Shown here: positions 1-8,667 of the stretch, piece by piece | Numbering within the stretch: the stretch's first letter is position 1 | How the letters are laid out: each line of letters starts with the position of its first letter | From: JANQIV01 sp050117315 | Lineage (GTDB): Bacteria > Bacteroidota > Ignavibacteria > Ignavibacteriales > Melioribacteraceae | Assembly (NCBI GenBank): GCA_050117315.1 | Contig: JASFMY010000087.1 | Coordinates: forward strand, 1 to 29,264 | Reading direction: 5' to 3' | Length of the DNA stretch: 29,264 nucleotides | The notes under the pieces: generated by a model | Database searches by the model: none | Told to the model about the DNA's origin: nothing | The model's input: the letters and a program-made list of their open reading frames with translations, nothing else | Made by a program: the position numbers and the translations under genes

Positions 1-40
1 TTGACTCTATCTCTATCTCTGCAAAGCTGAGTTGCCTCAT
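1..40 (-). CDS. Partial CDS, possible IS5-like transposase N-terminus
   Basis: An ATG at 40-38 opens a frame that stays open to the window edge and encodes MRQLSFAEIEIES. It is preceded by AAGGA about 8 nt upstream, a good ribosome binding site. The start MRQLSFAE resembles N-termini of IS5-family transposases as I remember them, but 13 residues cannot prove this. The neighbouring YCF48 gene breaks off about 90 bp away, inside a repeat, as expected if an insertion sequence landed there. The gene continues outside the window, so its identity is an inference. Confidence 0.4.
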   Translation of the reverse strand, partial: MRQLSFAEIEIES

Positions 41-90
41 TATATGATCCTTTTTTTTTGATCTCAACTTATTAATTTCTTTTCCCTTTT

Positions 91-987
91 TCAGGGCTTT
101 TTTTTGGTTATGCAAAGATTTCTTATAAAGAATACTGACGCAAGGTGACTACTTGTTCCACTATTTTGTAGTACCCAGTTATTTCCACCGTCATTTGACA
201 TTATAATTACACCATTATGACCGACTGCCCACCCGTTATTTTCATCGATAAAATAAACTGAGCGAAGACGATCTGTTGTCACATCACTATCGCTTCTTGA
301 ATTCCAATTACTTCCGCTATTCATGGTTATCAGAATTGTACCATTGTCTCCAACTATCCAGCCCGTATTTTCATCAATGAAGTATACGGAGTATAGGTTT
401 TCTCCTGTCCCGCTTGTTTGTTCTGTCCATGTTTCCCCGCAATCGTATGATTTTAAGACTGTACCGGAATCACCAACTGCCCAGCCAATACATGGATAAG
501 GAAAATAAACCGAACGAAGATGGTTTGCCGTTCCACTTACTTTTTGTACCCAGGTATCTCCACCATTTGTAGTTTTTAGAATTATTCCGTTATAACCAAC
601 AGTCCAGCCCATTTCATTATCGGTAAAGTATACAGAATAAAGATGGTTTGTTGTGCCGCTATTTTGTTCTACCCAAGTGTCGCCTTCATTCTCTGTTTTT
701 AAAATTCTACCGGAATCGCCAACAGCCCAACCGGTATCTTCATCAAAAAAATGCACAGACCAAAGATCAGTACTTATATTGCTTAATTGCTCGCTCCAAG
801 AATTTCCACCATCTTCTGAAAAAATTATTTTACCTTCAGTTCCTACCGACCAACCCTTAGCTGAATTGACAAAGTATACAGAATTTAGATCATTACTTAA
901 CGGATGAGGCAGTACTTCATCCCACTTTTGGGAATAAGTTAAAGTAGCAGTAAGTAAAAAGATAAAAGAAATAAACATTTTCTTCAT
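91..987 (-). pseudogene. Secreted YCF48/BNR-type propeller protein, probably 3'-truncated
   Basis: Product of 298 aa when started at 987, where GGAGG lies 7 nt upstream; an in-frame start at 1038 lacks such a site and would put 17 residues before the signal peptide MKKMFISFIFLLTATLTYSQ. The rest is six full repeats of about 41 residues, each with an SVYF - GWxVGxxG - IxxTxxGGxxW pattern, typical of YCF48-like (photosystem II assembly factor-like) seven-bladed propellers. These are common exported proteins in Ignavibacteria and usually of unknown role. A seventh repeat begins (SSHLASVFFI), then changes abruptly to RNLCITKKKP and stops. No T9SS tail follows, unlike the related protein at 1967-3313. 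I infer that the 3' end was lost, probably through the element whose gene starts at position 40. It could still be translated. Confidence 0.7.
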
Positions 988-1546
988 AATACACCTCCAT
1001 GTTAAAAGATTAGTTAAAGATAAACCTAACTCATGCAACCGGTCTGCACGGCTACCACTAACAAAGGAGATAATTACGGACTATTTCATAAATACCTTCT
1101 GCATGGTTAATTTATTATTCAATTAAATTGATTTTGTCAATCTATTATATAATTATAGAAGTAAAAGCTCTCATTTGGAGGAGGATTATTCCTGAGCGTT
1201 GGAAGTAAGGGAATATCAAATTATCTATATTAGATAAATATTTTTTTAAAATAGATTTATGTGAATTTAGATCATTTCTTATTTTAAGTCAATCCTTTTA
1301 AGTTATAAGCTATTCTCCCTTTTTATTAAAATATTTCAGAAAGAACCTGATTTTCAATCATTATTCGGCTTGAAAATAAAAGGAAAGGTCTTTAAATGAA
1401 AAATCCCCTATGAACGGGAGACTGTATTGATTTAATTAAAATATGATCTATTTTATTTGGAAAAAATAAATACTTTTGCGTAATAACAAGTTGAGTGTTT
1501 TGATGCTCTTCATTATTTTTTAACAAATCAAATTAAAGGAAAAGTT
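988..1546. other. Intergenic region between divergent genes
   Basis: About 560 bases of AT-rich DNA with no supportable gene. It holds the GGAGG ribosome binding site of the minus-strand YCF48 gene (994-998), a short AT-only palindrome at 1221-1237 (7-bp arms TTATCTA/TAGATAA, loop of 3) followed by a T-run, and a promoter-like TAnnTTTG element near 1471 for the small plus-strand gene. I see nothing else in it. Confidence 0.5.
1471..1478 (+). promoter_or_regulatory. Candidate -7 promoter element (TAnnTTTG)
   Basis: TACTTTTG fits the Bacteroidota-type -7 consensus TAnnTTTG and lies 68 bases before the small gene at 1547. A TTTG occurs at 1456-1459, but its spacing to the -7 box (11 bp) is shorter than the usual 19 or so, so the -33 box is not convincing. 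Confidence 0.35.
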
Positions 1547-1813
1547 ATGTCAACATTACCGCCGCCTGCTACAAAACCATTCTCCGGAAATACGATAGAA
1601 AAAAAATGCTACAATATTGTTGAAAAATTTAAAGAGTTTATTCCAATTCCGAATGATAGAAATAGATTAGGGTTTTGTCTTGTAAAATTTATGGAAGGAG
1701 AAGGCGATCCCCCCGAGGTTTTGGTTAAGTCGACTAAAATTGAAATTGAAGGAATATCAAAAGAAGAGCTGGCTGTAAAGCTTGATGAAGAATTGAATAA
1801 AATTAATAATTAA
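1547..1813 (+). CDS. Hypothetical 88-aa protein
   Basis: I do not recognise this family. The product is a small soluble protein with a proline-rich start (MSTLPPPATKPF), no signal peptide or membrane segment, two cysteines (C20, C47), a central LGFCLVKFMEGEGDPPE stretch, and an acidic, lysine-rich helical C-terminus (ISKEELAVKLDEELNKINN). AAAGGA lies upstream of the ATG. Its reality is supported by a promoter-like TACTTTTG 68 bases upstream and a strong hairpin terminator that begins at the stop codon, making a self-contained monocistronic unit. It is transcribed against both flanking YCF48 genes. Function unknown. Confidence 0.6.
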   Translation: MSTLPPPATKPFSGNTIEKKCYNIVEKFKEFIPIPNDRNRLGFCLVKFMEGEGDPPEVLVKSTKIEIEGISKEELAVKLDEELNKINN

Positions 1814-1860
1814 CTGCCAATGACCACTAAGGAATCATTGGCAGTAATTAATTTTCTTTT
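1813..1860 (+). terminator. Rho-independent terminator after the 88-aa gene
   Basis: Perfect 11-bp inverted repeat ACTGCCAATGA (1813-1823) and TCATTGGCAGT (1835-1845) with an 11-nt loop, followed by the T-rich AATTAATTTTCTTTT. The left arm starts at the last base of the stop codon. It may also serve the convergent minus-strand gene ending at 1967, although the T-tract on that side is poorer. Confidence 0.75.
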
Positions 1861-1966
1861 AATAGTTAGTCGCAGCCTGAATGGGTACGGCTGTGTATAT
1901 GAACTTTATCTTGCTTTTACTTCTTGTTTCTAACTTTTATTTCAACAGAACCTGTCCACCGTAGTT

Positions 1967-3313
1967 TTAACGAAGGAGGAGCATCTTCATTACTTTATAA
2001 TTCTCACTATGTTTCAGGGCACAGAGATATACACCGCTTGAAAGACAGCTTGCGTCAAATTCTACTTCGTAATATCCCGGTGATTTTTGTTCGTCTACTA
2101 ATGTTGCTACTTCGTTACCGAGGATATCGTAAATTTTAAGGGAGACAAACAACCCCTCCCTCGCTCGCTCCCCTTGGTAAGGGGAGGGATTGGGTGGGGT
2201 GGGGATTGTAAATGAAATAGTTGTTGTTGGATTAAACGGATTAGGGTAGTTTTGGTTAAGCTCAAATTCATCAGGTAATGCTGTCAGCTCTTCCGCTGAG
2301 GTAGTAGTTGTACCGTAATGATAAACAGTACAATAGTTACCGGCGGCCCAGGCAGAATTATTATCAAGGAAGAATATGTCATTCAAATCCCGGTTTGAAG
2401 AAAGAGTTTCTTGCGACCAGGTAAGCCCTCCGTCGTTCGAAGAATAAATTATTCCCTGGTTGGTATTGGAAACACCGCCGGCAACCCAGCCGTTATTTTG
2501 ATCAATAAAATGAACGCTCTTTAAATTTTGTGTAATCCCCAACGACAATTCGTTCCAGGTAACACCTTTGTCCGTTGTATAGAGTAAATTTCCGGCGCCG
2601 CCAACAATCCAGCCGTTAGTATCATCAACAAAATAAATATTCCATAGCTGTGTTGAGATTGGAGTATCCCTATAATTCCATGTTGATCCGCCGTCTGTGG
2701 TATAAATTATATAGCCGTAATTGCCTGCTGCGATTGCATTATTCTTATCAAAAAAATACCAGCAGAAAAGCTCTCTTATTGTCCACCCATCCGAGGTTGT
2801 TCCATTCATTTGAACAGTCCAGTTTTCACCGCCGTCTGCCGTATGGTATATTCTGCTTGCCCCTGATTCATTTAATATTGCCCATCCTTCATTATTGTCT
2901 GCAAAGTAAAGGCAGTTAACGCTAAGGTCTTCGGGCAGAGTGTAAGGTATCCAGTTTGTTCCGTTATCTATCGATTTATAAAGCAGGCATTTTTTCGAAG
3001 TATTCTTTGAGCCCCCGGCCCATATAGTTCCGTCTTCCAAAAAACACATGTCGCTAAATGAATCGAATATTCCCGTAATTAATACCTCCGCCCATGTGCT
3101 TCCGCCGTCTTCTGTTTTAAAAATTGCGCCCGTCATTCCTTTAGAACCGCAAGCCCAGCCGTTATTGCCGTCAATAAAATGAATTTTGCTGAACGTTATT
3201 GCATCAGTTATCGACACATCTTCTTGTGTAGTTAACAGGTTCCATGAACCTTGTGCAACAAGTGCACAGGAAAAGTTAAAAACAATGATTAGTATTGTAA
3301 TTATATATTTCAC
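1967..3313 (-). CDS. Exported YCF48-type propeller protein with T9SS sorting domain
   Basis: 448 aa. It starts at a GTG (3313) with AGAGAGGA about 4 nt upstream; ATG is not available there. Residues 1-20 are a signal peptide ending CALVAQ. Residues 25-335 hold about seven BNR/YCF48-like repeats (GWACGS, TEDGGSTW, GWIVGG, TTDKGVTW, GWVAGG, SNDGGLTW). Residues 353-448 are a type A T9SS sorting domain: NYPNPFNPTTTISFTIP, then IYDILGNEVATLV and a basic end (KVMKMLLLR). The protein should cross the outer membrane by the type IX system. Between the first two motifs, residues 372-388 (TPPNPSPYQGERAREGL) are extra and encoded by a palindromic DNA repeat; the T9SS tail of the deiminase at 27258-29021 lacks them. 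It follows the PQQ-propeller gene by 55 bp and is probably cotranscribed with it. Function of the propeller unknown. Confidence 0.85.
   Translation of the reverse strand: MKYIITILIIVFNFSCALVAQGSWNLLTTQEDVSITDAITFSKIHFIDGNNGWACGSKGMTGAIFKTEDGGSTWAEVLITGIFDSFSDMCFLEDGTIWAGGSKNTSKKCLLYKSIDNGTNWIPYTLPEDLSVNCLYFADNNEGWAILNESGASRIYHTADGGENWTVQMNGTTSDGWTIRELFCWYFFDKNNAIAAGNYGYIIYTTDGGSTWNYRDTPISTQLWNIYFVDDTNGWIVGGAGNLLYTTDKGVTWNELSLGITQNLKSVHFIDQNNGWVAGGVSNTNQGIIYSSNDGGLTWSQETLSSNRDLNDIFFLDNNSAWAAGNYCTVYHYGTTTTSAEELTALPDEFELNQNYPNPFNPTTTISFTIPTPPNPSPYQGERAREGLFVSLKIYDILGNEVATLVDEQKSPGYYEVEFDASCLSSGVYLCALKHSENYKVMKMLLLR
2150..2206. repeat. Palindromic G/C-rich repeat inserted in the T9SS domain
   Basis: A pyrimidine/purine-asymmetric stretch, rich in CCCTCCC on one side and GGGTGGGGTGGGG on the other, with a hairpin core CTCCCCTT-GGT-AAGGGGAG at 2168-2186 (8-bp stem, 3-nt loop). 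Base composition is unlike the AT-rich gene around it. Similar CCCCTTxxxAAGGGG elements, read as PPNPSPYQGE-type peptides, are dispersed in many genomes; I recognise the pattern from memory. Here it stays in frame. Confidence 0.7.
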
Positions 3314-3368
3314 TTTGTCCTCTCTTATTTATTTTATTTAAGAATGTTTAATTAATTCTGCATTACTT

Positions 3369-5873
3369 TCACAGAGGATATGCACTAATCAATTCTTCAT
3401 TAATGGAAAAGAAACATTTCTTATCAGGCGAAAAGAAAAATTTTGATTCTTTATTTTCTTTCGATTCCCAGATTTTATTCCCGCCGGCAAGATCAAGCAG
3501 AACAAGTTTTTCGTCTGCACAGTAGAGGATTTTATCTCCAATAATAGCCGGTATATAACCAACATCTTTTTGGTCGTACTTCCATTCACTGATCCATATC
3601 TTTTCTCCTTTAGCTGCATCTATAAGTGAAATAGCATTAGGACCTATCGCCAATAATTTATCTTCACCGTATAATACTCTAAGGCATCTTTTAGCCGTGG
3701 CACCCCAAATGTTATTATATGTAGTGTAGGTAGACCACATTTCAGCATTCTCGGCATCTTCCAAAAATTCCGAAGCCTTTTCACCAAGTAACCCGGTACC
3801 GCTTGTAGTTGTTGTAGTCCATGTACTGCCGTATGTAATAGTTGTTTTTCTTCTTGAACCAAGCCACTTTTCTTTTACCGCATAAACGTTTTCATATTCC
3901 ATTTCGCCGATATCACTATCATTAAGGTTTAATCTCCAGTCTAATTTCCCGCCGGCTTTACCCATTTTTAAAGCATAAACATTTTGTTCATCTGCAAAAT
4001 ATAAACGGTTGTCGGCGGGATTATAACAATTGATAATTGAGAATTGCGGGGTAACAAGACCGGCATCTGTTTCGGTGGAGATGCTCCAGTATATCTTACC
4101 TGTTGCAGGATCAACAGCATGAAACCCGAACGGGTCTTTATCAATTGTTTTGTTTACCTTAATTTCATTTTGATCCAGGTTCACATCATACACTTTTTTA
4201 CCGTACTTAACGTATAGCAGGTCATCTATAACCGCTAGTTCCGGGACTAAATCTACATTTTGATTTATTGTCCACAATCTTTTACCGCCGGTTAAATCAA
4301 AGCCTATCAATTTATTTTCGCCTGCAATAAACAATTGATTATCATTAACCAACGGAGGAGCAAGAAGGTTTAGGGTGAGGGCCATCCCGGCAGCAATTTT
4401 AAAATAATCTTTATAGATAATTTTACCCGAAGCAGGATCAACAGCTACAACACCCTCACCCGGTTCTTCATCTGTTTCCGGGTTCCACATTTCCGATGCG
4501 GTGCGGCAAAGAATTATAAGATTTCCGTTATGCTCAAATGTATCATAATCAAATCCGATATTCTGATAACCGCTGATACTGTTAAAAATATCTATAGCTT
4601 GCTGCTGGCTGGCAGTACCATTCGCAAGTACACCTGCTACCGTGTTTGTAAGTCCTCCAATAATATTTGTAAGCGTTCTGGTCAGCCCAGTAATAACTAC
4701 CTGCGATTGCAGCACTTCTGTTTTGTATGCAGCTTTTCCGGTTAACGCGTTTATTTTTGTTACGTATAAATGTGTTCCCCTATCGTCTCCGAAAGTTTTT
4801 GTTCTGTTATATGTTAATATTATATCTTCGCCTTCCTGCTTAATATAACGGTGAGCATAGCCGTCAAATTTCGGGTCGTCATCTTTAGTTTCCCACAAAA
4901 CTTTACAACTTTCCAGATCAACTGAAGCCACTTTGGAATCAAGCGAAACCATTAATACGGATTTCCCGTTTATCTCAAAACCCGACATCGTTCTAATATC
5001 ATCAACCGGGAAATTCAACTCATCAACTTTGCCGGTCTTAAAATTGAAGTGCACAAACTTCTCTTCTCCCATAACGGCACAGCCGTCTGTAGTGGGGAGC
5101 AAAACACTTATATCTCCGTCAATTCCGAATTCCTTCCTGGCTATTTCTTTATTGTTAACCACGTCTATAACTACTGCTCCTTTTTTGAGAATAAACAGAA
5201 GATGTGTCTGCCTAGGGGCAGTATACAACCAGGCATTTTGGGATTCTATAAGGTCTTTATTAATATCAAATCCTTCAGAGGTAAATAATTTATTGCCGGT
5301 TTTAACATCAAAAAGAGACATGATCCCGCTGTCTTCAAGTACCATCATTTTATGCTGCTGATCTAAAACGGAATAATTGAAAGTCCCTTTTTCAACCAGC
5401 TCGCCCCAATAATCAATTTTCATCCGCCATAATTCATTGCCTGTCTTTAAATCTATTCCAACTTCAAATTCACCGTATCTTATTACGGCAGTATTTTCAA
5501 TAAACTCAAAGCTCGTGTAATCACTTTGATCTATATCCGTATAACTCTGCTTCCATTTTATTTGCCCGCTTACTACATCGTAACATTGGAGATTATCTTC
5601 AGTACCAACAAGATATAGATCGCCTATCAGGCTGTGCATCCCTGTTTCTACAAAATTCTCTATTTCCGTATCCCATATTTTATTGCCTGAATCCGCATCA
5701 TAACACCATGCATACCCGCCGTTTGTAAAGAAAAGGTATTTCCCTTCATTAATGAAGTTATAGTCTTTTATTGGTTCGTTTAGCTCTACTTTCCATTTAG
5801 GTACTTCTTGAGCAAAGGCAGTGCTAATCAACAAAAAAAAGAATAACACTGATTTTAAGATATGGTCTTTCAT
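3369..5873 (-). CDS. Secreted PQQ-like (BamB-type) beta-propeller repeat protein
   Basis: 834 aa, well supported start with GGGAGGA 5 nt before the ATG. Residues 1-21 are a signal peptide (ending STAFA, cleavage before QEVPKW). The remainder is built of about twelve PQQ-type blades with the signature D-xx-G-x-x-x-W: ADSGNKIWDTE, VVSGQIKWKQ, LKTGNELWRM, LTGGKRLWTI, PATGKIYWSI, AAKGEKIWISEW, LAGGNKIWES. That is enough for more than one propeller; E. coli BamB has eight blades and about 390 aa. A Thr/Ser-rich insert (TTTTTSGTG) lies near residue 690. No lipobox, T9SS tail or quinoprotein dehydrogenase catalytic region is visible, so I read it as a periplasmic or surface scaffold/sensor, not an enzyme. 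It lies 310 bp downstream of the two-component pair and 55 bp upstream of the T9SS propeller gene. Confidence 0.75.
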   Translation of the reverse strand: MKDHILKSVLFFFLLISTAFAQEVPKWKVELNEPIKDYNFINEGKYLFFTNGGYAWCYDADSGNKIWDTEIENFVETGMHSLIGDLYLVGTEDNLQCYDVVSGQIKWKQSYTDIDQSDYTSFEFIENTAVIRYGEFEVGIDLKTGNELWRMKIDYWGELVEKGTFNYSVLDQQHKMMVLEDSGIMSLFDVKTGNKLFTSEGFDINKDLIESQNAWLYTAPRQTHLLFILKKGAVVIDVVNNKEIARKEFGIDGDISVLLPTTDGCAVMGEEKFVHFNFKTGKVDELNFPVDDIRTMSGFEINGKSVLMVSLDSKVASVDLESCKVLWETKDDDPKFDGYAHRYIKQEGEDIILTYNRTKTFGDDRGTHLYVTKINALTGKAAYKTEVLQSQVVITGLTRTLTNIIGGLTNTVAGVLANGTASQQQAIDIFNSISGYQNIGFDYDTFEHNGNLIILCRTASEMWNPETDEEPGEGVVAVDPASGKIIYKDYFKIAAGMALTLNLLAPPLVNDNQLFIAGENKLIGFDLTGGKRLWTINQNVDLVPELAVIDDLLYVKYGKKVYDVNLDQNEIKVNKTIDKDPFGFHAVDPATGKIYWSISTETDAGLVTPQFSIINCYNPADNRLYFADEQNVYALKMGKAGGKLDWRLNLNDSDIGEMEYENVYAVKEKWLGSRRKTTITYGSTWTTTTTSGTGLLGEKASEFLEDAENAEMWSTYTTYNNIWGATAKRCLRVLYGEDKLLAIGPNAISLIDAAKGEKIWISEWKYDQKDVGYIPAIIGDKILYCADEKLVLLDLAGGNKIWESKENKESKFFFSPDKKCFFSINEELISAYPL

Positions 5874-6183
5874 TTTTCCTCCCGGATTTTTTGTTGGTAA
5901 TATTTATTTATATACTCAGTTAATTATCACCTAATGAAGCAGGAAAGGAGTAAGCGTTATCCATTAATTTTATCGGTTGGTAAGTTATTTTTTGAACGAA
6001 GCTAATTCAATTAGTCATATGTCGTATTTTTAGAAAGGTGTTGATACGGAAATGTTTTTTCTCTGCGTATCTTTAAGTAATCTTTGCAGCGCTCTGTGTA
6101 ACTTTTGGGGGAGGTAAAGAATTACACGGGGTTTCAATGAGGAATTACTATTTATACAGCCCGGAAAATTTGAACAAAGCACA
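5874..6183. other. Intergenic gap between response regulator and propeller gene
   Basis: 310 bases without a supportable gene. The GGGAGGA ribosome binding site of the propeller gene lies at its left edge. A stretch around 6054-6115 (CTCTGCGTATCTTT ... GCGCTCTGTGTAAC) resembles the 'CTCTGCGT' type of dispersed intergenic repeat seen in many bacteria, but only one copy is present here. I find no TAnnTTTG promoter element on the minus strand and no clear terminator. Confidence 0.35.
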
Positions 6184-6852
6184 TCAAATAATTCTATGTT
6201 TCTTAGCAATATCAACTGCCGTTATTTTATTATGCACATGAAGTTTGCCATAAATATTTTCAATATGCTTTCTAACAGTTGAAGGTGAGATGAATAGATC
6301 CTCTGCTATCTGGTTGTAATTTTCTCCCGTACTTAGCTTTTCCAAAACTTCTATTTCTCTTTTGGAAAGTGAAAAATCTTTGTTTTCAACTTCAGTAACA
6401 GGTATTTCAGTATTTCTTAAAAGGGTAAGTGATTTAGCTGCAATGGTTGGCGACATTGCAGCCCCGCCGCTCATAATAGTTTGTATGCTTTCGATAATTT
6501 TATATGGGAGTTCATCTTTAAGTAAATAACCCATTGCACCGTTTTGAATAGAGCGGAAAATTTTAGTATCATCGTCAAACACGGTGAGCATCATTATTTG
6601 TATTCGGGGATATTTCTCTTTAACCAATTTAGTTGTTTCAATCCCGTCCATAAGAGGCATTTCTATATCCATTAAGATAACATCAACATTGTCGTCATCT
6701 TTCAGTTTGTTAAGCAAATCAACACCGTTGCATGCCCTGAATTTAAACTCAACATCTTCGGAAAATAATTCCAGCTTTTCTTTAATTGATTTTGCCAGGA
6801 GATCATTGTCTTCCGTAATTGCTATTTTTATTCTCATCTCATATAGGTTCAT
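6184..6852 (-). CDS. Two-component response regulator, NarL/LuxR family
   Basis: 222 aa. The receiver domain (residues 7-130) shows the acidic pocket E14-D15, phospho-acceptor D62 in ILMDIEMPLMDG, switch T90 and K112 (GYLLKD). The LuxR-type helix-turn-helix is at 158-215 (LSKREIEVLEKLSTGE, then IAEDLFISPSTVRKHIENIY). All expected key residues are present, so it should be a phosphorylation-controlled DNA-binding regulator. The start is uncertain: the ATG at 6837 (MRIKIAITEDN) matches where most family members begin, and neither it nor the one at 6852 has a clear ribosome binding site. It lies 60 bp after the histidine kinase gene, its evident partner. Target genes are not shown by the sequence; the two propeller genes downstream are candidates by position only. 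Confidence 0.9.
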   Translation of the reverse strand: MNLYEMRIKIAITEDNDLLAKSIKEKLELFSEDVEFKFRACNGVDLLNKLKDDDNVDVILMDIEMPLMDGIETTKLVKEKYPRIQIMMLTVFDDDTKIFRSIQNGAMGYLLKDELPYKIIESIQTIMSGGAAMSPTIAAKSLTLLRNTEIPVTEVENKDFSLSKREIEVLEKLSTGENYNQIAEDLFISPSTVRKHIENIYGKLHVHNKITAVDIAKKHRII

Positions 6853-6912
6853 GCTTTTTGATACTGCATGAAATATAATTTAACAAAGAAGAATGCTCAA
6901 TACGTCAAATGC

Positions 6913-8667
6913 CTAATTTATTGAAAAAGAACATGTAATTTTTGTACCGTTGCAATTACTGCATATTGTAAAATCCCCGTTTGCTTCTTCACATCGTAAC
7001 TTCATATTTTGCAACCCGCTGCCCTGCGAAATATTATTATTGTCTATTCCTTTCCCATTATCGTCTATTGATAATAAAAATCCGTTTCCGCTTTTATCAA
7101 ACTCTATTATAATTTCGGTTGAGTCTGCGTGTTTAATTGAATTTTGAACCGCTTCCTGAACAATTCTAAAGATATTAAGCATCTGTGTTGAAGTGATGTT
7201 AAGTTTCTCTTTAATATTATTTTTCAGCTTTATCTTTGTTGCGGCAATCTCGGAATTTAATTTTTGCACAAGTTCATGAATCTTTAAAACAAGCTGATGA
7301 ATATCACCTTCTTCCTGTTTAATTACCCATACTGTATTTCTCAATTCCGTTAATATATCCCTACCGAAACTTCTTAAAGTATTTATTTTATTTACGATTT
7401 TGTTATTGTTCAAACTATACATTAGATTATCAAGAGAACTTATCATAAAGGTAAGCTGCGAACCAATATTGTCGTGCAGTTCACGTGAAATTCTTAACAT
7501 CTCCGAACGAAGTCTATTTTCAAAATGAGCTTTATTTAGCTGGTTTTTCAGTTCCAGTTCATTCTTTATTCTTTCCCTTTTTTGTTTTTGAGTTCTATAA
7601 ATCCAGATAGTGATTATAATCATTAATCCAGCAATACTTATTAGAATTACCAGCATGTTGTTTTTTTCTTCAATCTCTAATGCTTTGTCGGCAAGTAAGC
7701 GGTCTTTTTTTTCGGTTTCATACGCGGTCTGTAACTCTGCAATTCGTTTATTGGTTTCAATATTTATGAGTGTGTCTTTGTAAGCCGTGTGGTTTCTATA
7801 ATTTTCAAAAGCTTTTTTATAGTTTTTCTTTCGTTCGTATAGTTTTGATAACTGTTCATAACAATACTGGGTCAGGTTGGTATTCTTTAGTTTCTTTGAT
7901 AATCTTAGACAGCCAAGGAAAGCTGTTAAGGCAGAGTCCGCTTTTTCCTGCATCTGGAATATCTCTCCTCTTAACACTAAATTTTCTGCACGGCCGTAAT
8001 CACCTATCTCTTTGTTCCTGTATGTATCGGATGAATCGAGGTATTCCAAAGCTTTCTGGTAATCTCCTTTCTGGGCATAAGCTCCGGCAAGTTTATTAAA
8101 GCTGAATGGAATGCCGACTGTATCGCCTAATTTTTTTTTGTTAACTAAAGCCTTATTGTAATAATATGTTGCGCTGTCCAGGTTGTTTTCAATTTCTTTC
8201 AGCACACCATAATTATCATACAGCATATTTAACGCTGCAGTAAATTGATGCTTTTCAGCAATATTAATTCCCATCCGCATGTAATGGTTTGCGGTTTTTA
8301 TGTCATGCTGTTTTAACCTGTACCCGAATTCCCCGTATAAGAAAGAAAGTTTCTCATAACTTTTCAATTCTTCATAAATATTAATAGCTTTTAAAATGTT
8401 TTCAGTACTTTCGTCAAGATTTCCTTTAAGATAGTTTATAAATGAAAGTTTGTTTAACGCTTCTGCTTCACCGTATTTATAATCAATAGATTCGGCCTTC
8501 TTAAGATTGCCGGTAAAAATTATTAGTGATGAGTCCAGGTTGGAATTAATAAACTCGCTGCTTATAGCATTAATAGAATCAATTTCTTTTTTTGAATTCT
8601 GCCCGTGTACAGCACAAGTAAGAATAAGATAAAATAGCAGGCACAGAAAATTAATGTAACTTTTCAT
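6913..8667 (-). CDS. TPR-sensor histidine kinase (HisKA_3 / NarX-type)
   Basis: 584 aa. Signal peptide or N-terminal anchor at 1-22 (ending VHGQ), periplasmic tetratricopeptide repeats from about 66 to 300 (for example GDYQKALEYLDSSDTYRNKE), a coiled-coil stretch 305-335, one transmembrane helix at 338-357, then the HisKA_3 dimerisation domain with the phospho-accepting H398 in RISRELHDNIGSQL. The ATPase domain has the N-box QEAVQNSIKHA (504-514), G1 box DDNGKG (535-540) and GSGLQNMKLR (549-558). All catalytic motifs look intact. TPR-plus-HisKA_3 kinases paired with LuxR-type regulators are common in Bacteroidota and Ignavibacteria; the ligand is unknown. No ribosome binding site is evident before the ATG. 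It probably heads an operon with the response regulator. Confidence 0.9.
   Translation of the reverse strand: MKSYINFLCLLFYLILTCAVHGQNSKKEIDSINAISSEFINSNLDSSLIIFTGNLKKAESIDYKYGEAEALNKLSFINYLKGNLDESTENILKAINIYEELKSYEKLSFLYGEFGYRLKQHDIKTANHYMRMGINIAEKHQFTAALNMLYDNYGVLKEIENNLDSATYYYNKALVNKKKLGDTVGIPFSFNKLAGAYAQKGDYQKALEYLDSSDTYRNKEIGDYGRAENLVLRGEIFQMQEKADSALTAFLGCLRLSKKLKNTNLTQYCYEQLSKLYERKKNYKKAFENYRNHTAYKDTLINIETNKRIAELQTAYETEKKDRLLADKALEIEEKNNMLVILISIAGLMIIITIWIYRTQKQKRERIKNELELKNQLNKAHFENRLRSEMLRISRELHDNIGSQLTFMISSLDNLMYSLNNNKIVNKINTLRSFGRDILTELRNTVWVIKQEEGDIHQLVLKIHELVQKLNSEIAATKIKLKNNIKEKLNITSTQMLNIFRIVQEAVQNSIKHADSTEIIIEFDKSGNGFLLSIDDNGKGIDNNNISQGSGLQNMKLRCEEANGDFTICSNCNGTKITCSFSIN

Noticed and set aside
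82..112. Plus-strand hairpin CCCT-TTTTC-AGGG with a following T-run
   Set aside because: Stem of only 4 bp and no plus-strand gene upstream in view; it could be part of an insertion-sequence end instead.
4530..5361. Several plus-strand reading frames of 68-142 codons
   Set aside because: Antisense shadows of the PQQ-propeller gene, with no start signals or recognisable products.
6030..6215. 61-codon minus-strand reading frame after the response regulator
   Set aside because: Overlaps the regulator's 3' end, no ribosome binding site, and covers a CTCTGCGT-type repeat.
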